Part shown: positions 8,685 to 16,811 of the stretch, piece by piece
How positions within the stretch are numbered: position 1 is the stretch's first letter
How the letters are laid out: every line of letters begins with the position of its first letter
Assembly: GCA_045802605.1 (NCBI GenBank)
Contig: JBJMQS010000056.1
Span: 261,583 to 325,582 of the forward strand
DNA: 64,000 bases
Direction of reading: 5' to 3'
DNA from: JBJMQS01 sp045802605
GTDB lineage: Bacteria; Planctomycetota; Planctomycetia; Gemmatales; Gemmataceae
Notes under the pieces: generated by a model
What the model was told of the DNA's origin: nothing
Seen by the model: only the letters and a program-made list of their open reading frames with translations
The model's database searches: none
Position numbers and translations under genes: made by a program

Positions 8685-8761
8685 GGTGTTCCCATCGCAT
8701 CGCCGTGGCAATCGTTATCGGATGCAGGCTTTCACGGATAAGATCTTTGTCAGGTGCAAGT

Positions 8762-9751
8762 ATGGGCGATCCACACGACGACCAGCAATCGTTTTTCGCC
8801 CCCCTTGTCGGCGACGGGCGGCCGCTTCTTTCATTGACTGGCATGCTGCTGATACTTGCCGGCTTGTTCGCCCTATTCCTCGGGATGACCAAGCACTTCC
8901 TGCCGCACGACGTGGCCTATTTGGGAATGACCCCGCAAGAGTTGTGCGCGATCAATGAGTGCCGGATCGTGCACTTCATGATTCATGACCGCATTTCGTT
9001 CGGCGGTGTGTTGGTCGCACTCGGCACCCTATATCTTTGGCTGGCGGCATTTCCATTACGTCACGGCGAACCTTGGGCGTGGTGGCTCTTTGCACTCAGC
9101 GGGGGAATGGGCTTTGGTAGCTTCCTGCTCTACTTCGGTTATGGCTATCTCGACACTTGGCATGGCGTCGCCACGCTTGGCATGTTGCCGATTTATCTCG
9201 GGGGAATGGCACGCTCGTATCTCCAAGTGCGGCCGGTGGGCACGGTTCGGGCTTTGATGACACCCGGTGAGCCCTTGAATTGGCGTTCAGTCTTGGGCTG
9301 CGGCCGACTGTTGCTGATCCTCGCCGCGTCTTGCATCGCGGCCGGTGGTTTCACCATCACCATGGTCGGCATGACGCGAGTGTTCGTGCCGCAAGACCTG
9401 ACGTTCATGAACATGACGGTCGAGGACTTGCACCGCGTCAATCCGCGACTGTTGCCCTTGATTGCCCACGATCGTGCCGGTTTCGGCGGCGGAGTGTTTT
9501 ATTGTGGTGTGACCCTCTTCTTTTGCCTGTGGTGCAGTCCGCTCACACGAAGCCTTTGGCAAGCGACGTTGATCGCCGGTTTGATGGGCTTTGGGACCGC
9601 AATCTTTGTGCATTTTCCGATCGGCTACACCGACGCATCGCATCTGACGCCGGCGGTGCTAGGAGCATTGATGATGACGGCGGGATTAACGATGACATGG
9701 CCGAGGGGGCCCGCGGCTAGCAAGTTGGAATCGATTCCAGCAATACCTTGA
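8762..9751 (+). CDS. Membrane protein made of two homologous halves
   Basis: A 329-residue multi-pass protein. Its N-terminal half (about residues 25-165) and C-terminal half (about 180-320) share one pattern: GMT-K/R-x-F-L/V-P-x-D, then MTxEDL-like, an Asn, and HDRxxFGG before a hydrophobic helix. Compare GMTKHFLPHDVAYLGMT with GMTRVFVPQDLTFMNMT, and HDRISFGG with HDRAGFGG. It is thus an internal duplication; I do not know its function. The ATG at 8762 has AGGTG 5 bases upstream; a GTG at 8705 is an alternative. Its 3' end overlaps the convergent histidine kinase gene by 35 bases. Confidence 0.75.
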   Translation: MGDPHDDQQSFFAPLVGDGRPLLSLTGMLLILAGLFALFLGMTKHFLPHDVAYLGMTPQELCAINECRIVHFMIHDRISFGGVLVALGTLYLWLAAFPLRHGEPWAWWLFALSGGMGFGSFLLYFGYGYLDTWHGVATLGMLPIYLGGMARSYLQVRPVGTVRALMTPGEPLNWRSVLGCGRLLLILAASCIAAGGFTITMVGMTRVFVPQDLTFMNMTVEDLHRVNPRLLPLIAHDRAGFGGGVFYCGVTLFFCLWCSPLTRSLWQATLIAGLMGFGTAIFVHFPIGYTDASHLTPAVLGALMMTAGLTMTWPRGPAASKLESIPAIP

Positions 9752-11351
9752 GCAAGTCAGGATCAACCGGCTTGACGAGGTGGTGCTTGAACCCGGCCTC
9801 GTGGCTGCGCTTTTTGTCTTCTTCCTGGCCGTAGCCCGTGACCGCGACCAGAACTGTATTCTGCAGTTCAGGTAGCTCGCGCATCTTGTTCGCCACCTCA
9901 AAGCCGGTGATGCCCGGCAATCCGATATCGAGCAACACGACCGTAGGACGATACTGAGCCACATTCCTTAAGGCTTCGTTGCCGGAGTAGGCCGTCTTTA
10001 CGTCGTGGCCCATGACGCGCAACAGCATGGCCAAGGTATCGGCCGAGTCGAAATTATCTTCGACGACCAGGATGCGGTGGTGGCCGGTGCAGGCCGAAGA
10101 GATGTCGTGGGACACGTGAGGTGATTCTTGGTCGCGCCCCGGAGCAGATGGCGCTAGCGCGGGCAGCCGAACGACAAATTCGCTGCCCTTGCCGAGCCCG
10201 TCGCTGTGGGCCTCGACAGTGCCGCCATGCATCTCGAGCAGGCGGCGAACAAGCGTCAGGCCGATTCCTAGACCGCCTTCGGAACGGGCGAGAGAGCGAT
10301 CGCCCTGAATGAATAGGTCGAAGATGAGCGGCAATAATTCCGGCGCGATACCAGTGCCGGTGTCCCGAATGCGAATGATGATCTGTGGGCCGAACTGGTC
10401 GGCGTGCAATTCAATAAGGCCGCCTTCTTCGGTGTATTTGGCCGCGTTGGTCAACAGATTAGAGATGACTTGGGCCAGTCGGGTGGGATCAGCCTTGAGC
10501 CGCACGTTTTTAAGCGGCAAGTGGAGCTTCAAATGGTGGTGCCGGCCGTCGATGATCGGCCGACTGGTTTCAATGGCGCGAGCGATGACATCGGCGAGAT
10601 CAACCGCGGTCTTTTGCAACTTCACTTTGCCCAGAGTGATCCGGGACACGTCGAGCAGGTCATCGACTAGCCGCGACAGGTGCTCGGCCTGGCGGCGAAT
10701 AATTTCCCGCGAATAAACGAGGGTCTCCGGCGGCAAGCTGGGCAGCTCCAACAATGCCACGGCGTTGCGAATCGGCGCCAATGGATTTCTCAATTCATGG
10801 GCCAGCATCGCCAGAAATTCGTCCTTGCGCCGGCTAGTGTCCTGAAGAATCTGATGTTCTTTCTGCTCGGTCAGATCGGTGACGACCATGCAGATGGCGA
10901 TGGCATTGGCCAACGCCAAGGGCGCGAGCACGACATAGACCGGCAACAATTGGCCAGCCGCGGTTTCGAGACGCAATTCCCCCTGGCTGGTGCGCGTCCG
11001 ACCCTGCTGCAATAGCTTTTCAAACAATCCTCGGTCGTCTGAGGGCATCAGCGACGTGACGGATGTGCCAATGATCTTTTCGTGCGGGTGGTGAAGCATA
11101 TCGGCGAAGCAGCGATTGCAATACAGAATCATACCGTCCGTGCTAAAACTGACGGCCCCTTGCTGCATCGCTTCGATCAATGCACGATAGGGATGCTCCG
11201 CGCCCTGAAGCGTGAAGACTTGCTCGCCGCCATCGCTTTCGATGACAACGGCATCGACTTCGCCGCCACGGATCGCGCGCAGAGCTTCTTCCGCTTCCTC
11301 GACCCGGCGACGGAGGTTCTCAAGCTCCGTTTCGCGCGTTGTGCCTTTCAT
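9717..11351 (-). CDS. Hybrid sensor histidine kinase (PAS-HisKA-HATPase-receiver)
   Basis: A 544-residue protein. Residues 5-40 form a coiled coil, and about 52-165 are a PAS domain. HisKA carries the phospho-acceptor His185 in AHELRNP. HATPase has the N box around Asn302, DTGTGIAPELLPLIF near 330 and the G-rich GGLGIGL near 359. The C-terminal receiver has acidic E431/D432, phospho-acceptor Asp475 in LLDIGLPG and a later VKP Lys. There are no membrane segments, so it is cytosolic. It is the last gene of the Kai operon, overlapping the second kaiB by 4 bases, so it is probably the output or input kinase of the KaiBC module. Confidence 0.93.
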   Translation of the reverse strand: MKGTTRETELENLRRRVEEAEEALRAIRGGEVDAVVIESDGGEQVFTLQGAEHPYRALIEAMQQGAVSFSTDGMILYCNRCFADMLHHPHEKIIGTSVTSLMPSDDRGLFEKLLQQGRTRTSQGELRLETAAGQLLPVYVVLAPLALANAIAICMVVTDLTEQKEHQILQDTSRRKDEFLAMLAHELRNPLAPIRNAVALLELPSLPPETLVYSREIIRRQAEHLSRLVDDLLDVSRITLGKVKLQKTAVDLADVIARAIETSRPIIDGRHHHLKLHLPLKNVRLKADPTRLAQVISNLLTNAAKYTEEGGLIELHADQFGPQIIIRIRDTGTGIAPELLPLIFDLFIQGDRSLARSEGGLGIGLTLVRRLLEMHGGTVEAHSDGLGKGSEFVVRLPALAPSAPGRDQESPHVSHDISSACTGHHRILVVEDNFDSADTLAMLLRVMGHDVKTAYSGNEALRNVAQYRPTVVLLDIGLPGITGFEVANKMRELPELQNTVLVAVTGYGQEEDKKRSHEAGFKHHLVKPVDPDLLKVLLESIPTC

Positions 11352-11698
11352 GAGGATTCCTTCCTCGGGACCTGAATATCCAAGGCGCCTAAAACTCGTC
11401 GCGTGTTCGATAGATCGCCGACAAGCCGCCGCAACGGCAGCGGCAGGACTCGCAAAAGCGTCGGCGTGGCAATGATCTGGTCATTGCGGGCCAAGATCGG
11501 TTGTTGGTAGATATCAATCACTTCCAAGCGATACCGATTCTCAAGGTACGTTTCGCAGATTTCCTTGATCTGCGTGATCGCATCGATGCATCGAAGCGTC
11601 ATGCCGCTGACGTAGAGCCGCAGAAGATACTGGTTCTCGCCAGACTGTTCGAGGACCTCATCCCAGTCATCGGCCATTTCGCCAACAGTTTCAGTCAC
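11348..11698 (-). CDS. kaiB: KaiB-like protein (second copy)
   Basis: A 116-residue KaiB/thioredoxin-fold protein. It has LLRLYVSGMTLRCIDAITQI at the start of the fold, YRLEVIDIYQQPILARNDQI in the centre and ATPTLLRVLPLPLRRLVGDL near the end, all family hallmarks. In cyanobacteria KaiB binds the KaiC CI ring after fold switching and sequesters partners. About 20 N-terminal residues precede the domain. It overlaps the first kaiB by 4 bases and the kinase gene by 4 bases, so translation is coupled. Whether it forms a clock or a stress module cannot be read from sequence. Confidence 0.92.
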   Translation of the reverse strand: MTETVGEMADDWDEVLEQSGENQYLLRLYVSGMTLRCIDAITQIKEICETYLENRYRLEVIDIYQQPILARNDQIIATPTLLRVLPLPLRRLVGDLSNTRRVLGALDIQVPRKESS

Positions 11699-12021
11699 GA
11701 TGCTCCCGGGCTGGAGCTATTCGGGCGAAGCTGCAAGCCTACCAATACCCGCTCCGTATTCGAGAGGTCGCCGATAATCTTCCGAATGGGCGAAGGCAGT
11801 TTGCGCACCAGTGTCGGTATTGCGACGATCTGGTCGCCGCGGGCCAGTTGGGGATTCTTCAGCAGATCGACCACTTCAATTCTGTACTTGCCCGCGAGGT
11901 GATTGTCGCACACTTGCTTGAGATTAGCGAAAGCGGCTAAGGACTTGGGACTTTGGCCGGCCACGTAAAGGCGAAGCTCCCAAACATCCTTATTGCTCGA
12001 GTTTTCGTCTGAAGTCTTCAT
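11695..12021 (-). CDS. kaiB: KaiB-like protein (first copy)
   Basis: A 108-residue KaiB-fold protein: WELRLYVAGQSPKSLAAFAN, YRIEVVDLLKNPQLARGDQI and AIPTLVRKLPSPIRKIIGDL. It is clearly paralogous to the gene immediately downstream but diverged at the ends. I use the ATG at 12021, 22 bases after the kaiC stop; a TTG at 12036 is possible. No strong Shine-Dalgarno is visible, so expression may depend on coupling to kaiC. Two kaiB genes behind one kaiC suggests division of labour between the copies. Confidence 0.92.
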   Translation of the reverse strand: MKTSDENSSNKDVWELRLYVAGQSPKSLAAFANLKQVCDNHLAGKYRIEVVDLLKNPQLARGDQIVAIPTLVRKLPSPIRKIIGDLSNTERVLVGLQLRPNSSSPGAS

Positions 12022-12043
12022 GGTGCAGTGCGGCAAAAATGTC

Positions 12044-13552
12044 CTAATTTACGGTCCGGTTTTTGCCGCGCCGGGTGGCGCGATTCCTGTTGTCTGCAAT
12101 TGGCGCACCATTTGAATCGCCAATTGGCATGATCCCATGATCAGTGATCCGGTACCCGCGCATTTCTTTGGAGTGCGACATGCCACGAGATTTCAGCACG
12201 TACAGCACACCGGCACGCCGGCTCTGTTGTTCGGTGTCGCGTAACAACAGCCAAGTGTCGATGATCGAGGAAATTCCGACCTCAGTGTTTTCGAACGCCT
12301 CATTGCCTTGAGTCAAGTTGGTGAAGACCGTTGTGATGCCTTCGGTTTTTAGGAAGTCGATCAAGCGGATCAGCATGGTGCCGGCGTGCGCGGGTGACCC
12401 GGCCGCAATGAAGCTGGAAATGGGATCAACAACGACAATCGAAGGCTGAAATTCGACGACCATCCGATGCAGAAGGGCAAGATGCATTTCCAGGCCAAAC
12501 CGCGTGGGGCGCTCGGAGTGAATTTGTAAGAGGCCCTTCTTGGTCCATCGCTCCAGATCGAGGCCGATCGAACGCATGTTGCGGATGAGCTGAGCCGGTG
12601 ACTCCTCGAACGACAAGAATAAGCATTGCTCACCGCGACCGCAGGCGGCCGCGGCGAAATGCGCGGCAATGCTCGTCTTGCCGGTGCCGGCGGTGCCGGA
12701 AATGAGTACGCTGCTGCCGCGGTAGACGCCTTTGTCGCCAAACATTTCATCCAATAGGGGGACGCCGGTAAGAATCCGCTCGTCGCTGGCGGGGTGTTCG
12801 AGACTGGCTGAAGTAATCGGGACGACGGAGATCCCCGTTTCGTTGATCAAGAATGGGAATTCATTGGTGCCATGCGTCGATCCGCGATATTTGACGATGC
12901 GAAGCCGGCGTGTGGAGATCTGTTCATCCACGCGATGATCCAGCAGGATCACACAATCAGAGACATACTCCTCCAGGCCGAATCGGGTCAACGTGCCTTC
13001 GCCGCGCTCCCCCGTGACAACTGCCGTTACGCCTTTTTGTTTGAGCCAATGAAATAGGCGCCGAATTTCCGAACGCAGGACACCGATATTGTTCAGGCCG
13101 CTGAAAAGCGTCTCGATGGTATCAAGCACGACCCGCTTTGCGCCGATCGAGTCGATGGCGTGATTAAGGCGGACGAAGAGACCTTCCAAGTCGTAGTCCC
13201 CGGTCTCTTCGATTTCGCTTCGTTCGACGTGCACGTAATCAATGGCCAGTTTTTTTTGCTTGACCAGTTGATCCAGATCGACGCCCAAGGAGCGAATGTT
13301 TTGCGTCAGTTCCTCAGCGGTTTCCTCGAACGCCAAAAACACGCCCGTTTCGCCGAATTGCTTCGCGCCTTGGACAAGGAATTCGAGCGCCAAAAGTGTC
13401 TTGCCGCAACCGGCACTGCCGCAAAGCAAAGTGGTTCGGCCGCGCGGGAGTCCGCCGTGGGTGACTTCGTCGAGGCCGGTCACGCCGGTGGGGGCTTTGG
13501 CCAATCCGACCCCATTGGCAGAGGGTTTCGCTTTCGCCTTGGCGGTCGCCAT
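12044..13552 (-). CDS. kaiC: KaiC-like double-domain ATPase/autokinase
   Basis: A 502-residue two-domain RecA/KaiC protein. CI has Walker A GSAGCGKT (45-52) and the Glu pair E76/E77. CII has GTAGTGKT (286-293) and the Glu pair E316/E317. The segment EVGISSIIDT aligns with the cyanobacterial phosphorylation loop, placing Ser428 and Ser429 at the S431/T432 positions, so autophosphorylation is plausible. The ATG at 13552 is used; a TTG at 13573 would add 7 residues, and GGAG sits between them. It is the first gene of a kaiC-kaiB-kaiB-kinase operon. No kaiA is present, as is usual outside cyanobacteria. Confidence 0.93.
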   Translation of the reverse strand: MATAKAKAKPSANGVGLAKAPTGVTGLDEVTHGGLPRGRTTLLCGSAGCGKTLLALEFLVQGAKQFGETGVFLAFEETAEELTQNIRSLGVDLDQLVKQKKLAIDYVHVERSEIEETGDYDLEGLFVRLNHAIDSIGAKRVVLDTIETLFSGLNNIGVLRSEIRRLFHWLKQKGVTAVVTGERGEGTLTRFGLEEYVSDCVILLDHRVDEQISTRRLRIVKYRGSTHGTNEFPFLINETGISVVPITSASLEHPASDERILTGVPLLDEMFGDKGVYRGSSVLISGTAGTGKTSIAAHFAAAACGRGEQCLFLSFEESPAQLIRNMRSIGLDLERWTKKGLLQIHSERPTRFGLEMHLALLHRMVVEFQPSIVVVDPISSFIAAGSPAHAGTMLIRLIDFLKTEGITTVFTNLTQGNEAFENTEVGISSIIDTWLLLRDTEQQSRRAGVLYVLKSRGMSHSKEMRGYRITDHGIMPIGDSNGAPIADNRNRATRRGKNRTVN

Positions 13553-13599
13553 TCGCGGTGCCACTCCAGACAAGGAACATTACGCAGAATCGGGGAGTA

Positions 13600-13628
13600 T
13601 TTTAAGAGAGCAAATGCGGGACCGACAA
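13600..13628 (-). promoter_or_regulatory. Candidate sigma-70-type promoter of the Kai operon
   Basis: On the minus strand TTGTCG (13623-13628) and TTAAAA (13600-13605) are separated by 17 bases, upstream of the kaiC start. The spacing is ideal but both hexamers deviate from consensus. This is the only good pair I see in the short gap between kaiC and the DUF151 gene. Confidence 0.4.
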
Positions 13629-13671
13629 GTTTCGGTGCTAGAATGTGTCGACAATTAACTGACGCAAGTCT

Positions 13672-14082
13672 TTATTCGCCCAGAACTTCCTCCAGCACAT
13701 CTTCAGCTACATAGATGGGGACACGTGCGGTGACGGCCAGAGCGATGGCGTCGGAAGGCCGACAGTCGATTTCGGTCAGCTCACCTTCATGGCGCACGCG
13801 CAGCTTGGCGAAATAGGTGTGTTCTTTGAGGTCGCTGATGTACACGTCCTGTAGTTCACCGCCCATGGCTTCAATGACATTGGCGACGAGGTCGTGGGTG
13901 AGCGGCCGAGGATTGGGGATGCCTTTGACCCGGCGGTCGATGCTGGTGGCCTCAAAAATGCCAATCACGATCGGAAAGCTCCGCTTCGCTTCGGATTCCC
14001 CATCGACCTCACGGAGCGTAATGACTTGTTGCTCGTGGATCTCGCTAATGATGATCCGTTTGAGTTCCATCTGCACCGGCAC
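13672..14082 (-). CDS. Bifunctional nuclease family protein (DUF151)
   Basis: A 136-residue DUF151 protein: MELKRIIISEIHEQQVITLRE near the start, FPIVIGIFEATSIDR, RPLTHDLVANVIEAMGGEL and CRPSDAIALAVTARVPIYVAE near the end. Members of this family have been reported as bifunctional DNase/RNase enzymes. A GTG at 14082 is preferred because GAGG lies 5 bases upstream; an ATG at 14070 would shorten it by 4 residues. It is transcribed on its own, upstream of and in the same direction as the Kai operon, about 120 bases from kaiC. Confidence 0.88.
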   Translation of the reverse strand: MPVQMELKRIIISEIHEQQVITLREVDGESEAKRSFPIVIGIFEATSIDRRVKGIPNPRPLTHDLVANVIEAMGGELQDVYISDLKEHTYFAKLRVRHEGELTEIDCRPSDAIALAVTARVPIYVAEDVLEEVLGE

Positions 14083-14409
14083 AGGTGCCTCACTTTCAGT
14101 GTGGTTAAAGGGATTATAAAACTGGGCGTGGAATTGGGTCAAGAAAAGCGGGAATCTGAAGGCGGGAATGGGAAAAGAAGACAGAGACGGAGGACACAAG
14201 TCATTGAGGTTCGTTTCTCCCTAAGCCCCGTATCCGCAGTCCGCTTCTCGTTTCATTCGCTACCGTCGGCAAAGGCGTTTCCGCTGGGTGCGGCTGTAGT
14301 GAGGATTCCAGCGGGATGGCTGCCGGAATACCGCATTTGAGCGTTTTTTGCAGTACGATATGGTCAGGAGATGGAGCGCGCCCGGCGAGCAGTCGAAAGG
14401 GACGGACAG

Positions 14410-15180
14410 ATGCCGTTAGCACTCAATATCGGCAAGTGCACGCTCTTGGGCAACTACCGCGAAAACAACGAAGATTCTATCGAAGCGAAGCAATTCCCCG
14501 ACCTCACGGTCTGCATTGTCGCCGACGGCATGGGCGGCCAGGCGGCCGGCGAAATCGCCAGCAAAAAAGCCATCGAGGTTGTCCCCCGCGAACTCCGCAA
14601 AGGTTTGCCTGGAGCGGTGGGTGTCGATGACACCAAGGCCGCGGTTCGGAAGTCGATCGTCCAGGCCAATGATGAAATCATTGCCATGGGCGCGCTCGAT
14701 AAAGACCTCAAGAACATGGGCACGACCATCGTCGTTGCCGTGTGGCGTAAAGCAAATGAACTATTTCTCGCCGGTGTCGGCGATAGCCGCGGTTATTTGC
14801 TACGCGACGGTGAAATCAAGCAACTCACGATTGACCACTCTCTTGCCGAGGCCTTGGTTCAAGCCGGGACAATCACCCGCGATGAAGCCCGCGATCACAA
14901 GTTCAAAAACGTATTGTGGAAATATCTTGGCAGCAAGGAAGTCGGTGAAGGTCCCGACGTAACAGTTGAAACCATCAAGGCCGGTGACCGGTTCCTAATG
15001 TGCACCGACGGTCTCTCCGGCGTGGTCACCGACGATCAACTCCGCGAATTCATGCAAAGCCAGCCCGATCCGCAAGCGTGCGCGGATGGGCTTGGCCAAT
15101 TTGCCCTCGACAGCGGATCACGCGATAATGTCTCCTGCGTGGTCATCGACGTCGTCGAAGCCCCGGCCAAGGGTCACTGA
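14410..15180 (+). CDS. PP2C-type Ser/Thr protein phosphatase
   Basis: A 256-residue stand-alone PP2C (PPM) phosphatase. Metal-binding and catalytic motifs are NNED (19-22), ADGMGGQAAGE (Asp39), GDSRGY (Asp125), TDGLSG (Asp200) and SRDNVS (Asp239), all intact. It removes phosphate from Ser/Thr in a Mn/Mg-dependent way, probably opposing Hanks-type kinases encoded elsewhere. The ATG at 14410 has AAGGGA upstream at 7 bases; an upstream ATG at 14371 abuts its AGGAG with no spacer. It is followed by prfB. Confidence 0.93.
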   Translation: MPLALNIGKCTLLGNYRENNEDSIEAKQFPDLTVCIVADGMGGQAAGEIASKKAIEVVPRELRKGLPGAVGVDDTKAAVRKSIVQANDEIIAMGALDKDLKNMGTTIVVAVWRKANELFLAGVGDSRGYLLRDGEIKQLTIDHSLAEALVQAGTITRDEARDHKFKNVLWKYLGSKEVGEGPDVTVETIKAGDRFLMCTDGLSGVVTDDQLREFMQSQPDPQACADGLGQFALDSGSRDNVSCVVIDVVEAPAKGH

Positions 15181-15266
15181 AAATAATTTCGTCCGTAAGA
15201 TGACTTCAGGCGCAAAGCCTCACGGGGCCTTGCGCGAAATGTCACGAATGAAGAAGGATTCGACCA

Positions 15267-16380
15267 ATGAACGCCGAGTTGCGTCGCCGCGTGGATGAGA
15301 TCACGAACCGCTTCGCCTTGCTGCGGGACTCTCTTTGACATCCCCGGCAAACTTCAACAGCGCACCAAATTCAACGAGCGCATGAACGAGTCCAATTTCT
15401 GGGACAATCCCGAAGCCGCTCAGAAAACCATCAAAGACTTCAAGCCGCTCAACGCGCTGCTCAAGCCGTTTGACGAACTGAACGCCGCGACGGGCGATCT
15501 CTCGGCACTGGCCGAGCTTTCGGAAGAGGACGCCTCGCTCGACCAGGAGCTGTCGGCGAATTTGCCCCAAGTCGAGAAGATGCTCGACGCATTCGAGCTG
15601 CAGGCCATGTTCAACGGCCCGCAAGATGCGTCGAATGCCTTTATCCGCATTCAGGCGGGCGCCGGTGGCACCGATGCTTGTGACTGGGCGCAGATGCTGA
15701 TGCGGATGTATCTGCGTTGGGCCGAGCGTCACGGCATGGTCACCGAGATTCAGGACGAACTCGAAAACCAAGAAGCCGGCATCCAAAATTGCACGATTAA
15801 AATCATCGGCGACTACGCCTACGGTTACCTGCAAGGTGAAGAAGGGGTGCATCGCCTGGTCCGGATCAGTCCTTTCGGTTCCGGCGACACGCGGCAAACG
15901 TCGTTTGCTGCAGTCGAGGTGACGCCGGAAATCGATGACTCAATTCAGATCGACATCAAAGATGGCGATCTTCGCCGCGACGTGTTCCGTTCGGGAGGCC
16001 CCGGCGGCCAGCATCAAAACAAGACCGAGTCGGGCGTTCGCTATACGCACATTCCAACCGGAACCTCCGCTGAGAGCCGGACGGAACGGAGCCAATTCAA
16101 GAACGACGCCAACGCCATGAGCATGCTCAAGGCCCGGCTCTACAAGTTGGAGATGGACAAGCGGCTGGCTGAGGTGCAGAAAAACTACGACGCCAAGGTC
16201 GGTGTGGCGTTCGGCAGCCAGGTCCGCAATTATGTGCTTCAGCCATACACAATGGTGAAGGATCTGCGGACCGACCACGAGACGAGCCAAGTGAACGATG
16301 TTCTTGACGGCGGCATCGATGACTTCATGCAGGCCTATTTGCGGTACAAAGCCGCGAAGATGAATAAGAAGAAATCATAA
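15267..16380 (+). CDS. prfB: Peptide chain release factor 2, with programmed +1 frameshift
   Basis: RF2 reads UGA and UAA stops. The gene is in two frames: ATG at 15267 runs 23 codons to CTT TGA (15333-15338). Skipping T15336 continues in the +1 frame with GAC to the TAA at 16378-16380, for 370 residues. The GGQ motif is in SGGPGGQHQNKTESG, and the stop-recognition SPF is in VRISPFGSG. The frameshift is the normal autoregulatory device of prfB, so this is not a pseudogene. AAGGA lies 8 bases before the ATG. The stop overlaps the next gene start by one base (TAATG). Confidence 0.96.
15333..15338 (+). other. prfB programmed frameshift site CTT TGA
   Basis: The slippery codon CTT is followed by in-frame TGA and then C, the universal prfB recoding context. 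The upstream stimulator is GCGGGA, a weaker Shine-Dalgarno-like sequence than the AGGGGG of E. coli. Low RF2 favours slippage past TGA and so raises RF2 synthesis. Confidence 0.93.
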
Positions 16381-16811
16381 TGCCATACCTCTCCATACTT
16401 TTCGGCGCGCTGCTAATCGCTCTCGGGGCGGAAGCTTACACCAATTATTTCGAAATATTCCACGTTCAACATTTGCACGCCCCGACGGCATTGATCCCGG
16501 CCTATTTTGGCATCGCACTCGTGTTGTGCGGGTGGGTTGAGCTTGGGCCGGCCATGTTCAAGTGGGGCATGGAGACGGCAGCCGTGATCGCGCTTGTTGG
16601 CTTTATCGCAAGTGGGATTCGTGGCTTTCCAAAGCTGTCCGGCGTGCTGCGAGGCGATGTGCAAATCGAGAATCCGGCGGCGGTCAAAATCCAGTCGCTG
16701 ATGGCCGCGCTCTGCGGGATCTTCTTTTTGCTGTGTGTGCGATCTTTTATCGTCGAGCGTAAACACGAAGGCCACGCGCCGCCGGAGCCCGTTACTCCTC
16801 CATCAAACTGA
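16380..16811 (+). CDS. Small four-helix membrane protein
   Basis: A 143-residue protein with about four hydrophobic helices (residues 3-19, 36-55, 65-82 and 106-124) and a Pro-rich polar C-terminus. There is no recognisable domain. Its ATG overlaps the prfB stop codon by one base, so it is translated by coupling. It ends exactly where the convergent MATE gene ends. Function unknown. Confidence 0.7.
   Translation: MPYLSILFGALLIALGAEAYTNYFEIFHVQHLHAPTALIPAYFGIALVLCGWVELGPAMFKWGMETAAVIALVGFIASGIRGFPKLSGVLRGDVQIENPAAVKIQSLMAALCGIFFLLCVRSFIVERKHEGHAPPEPVTPPSN

Noticed and set aside
15295..15336. prfB read as a frameshifted pseudogene
   Set aside because: The CTT-TGA-C context and intact SPF and GGQ motifs after the shift identify the normal programmed frameshift.
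15301..15897. Minus-strand open frame over the first half of prfB
   Set aside because: It overlaps a universally conserved gene and its frameshift site; no domain is present.
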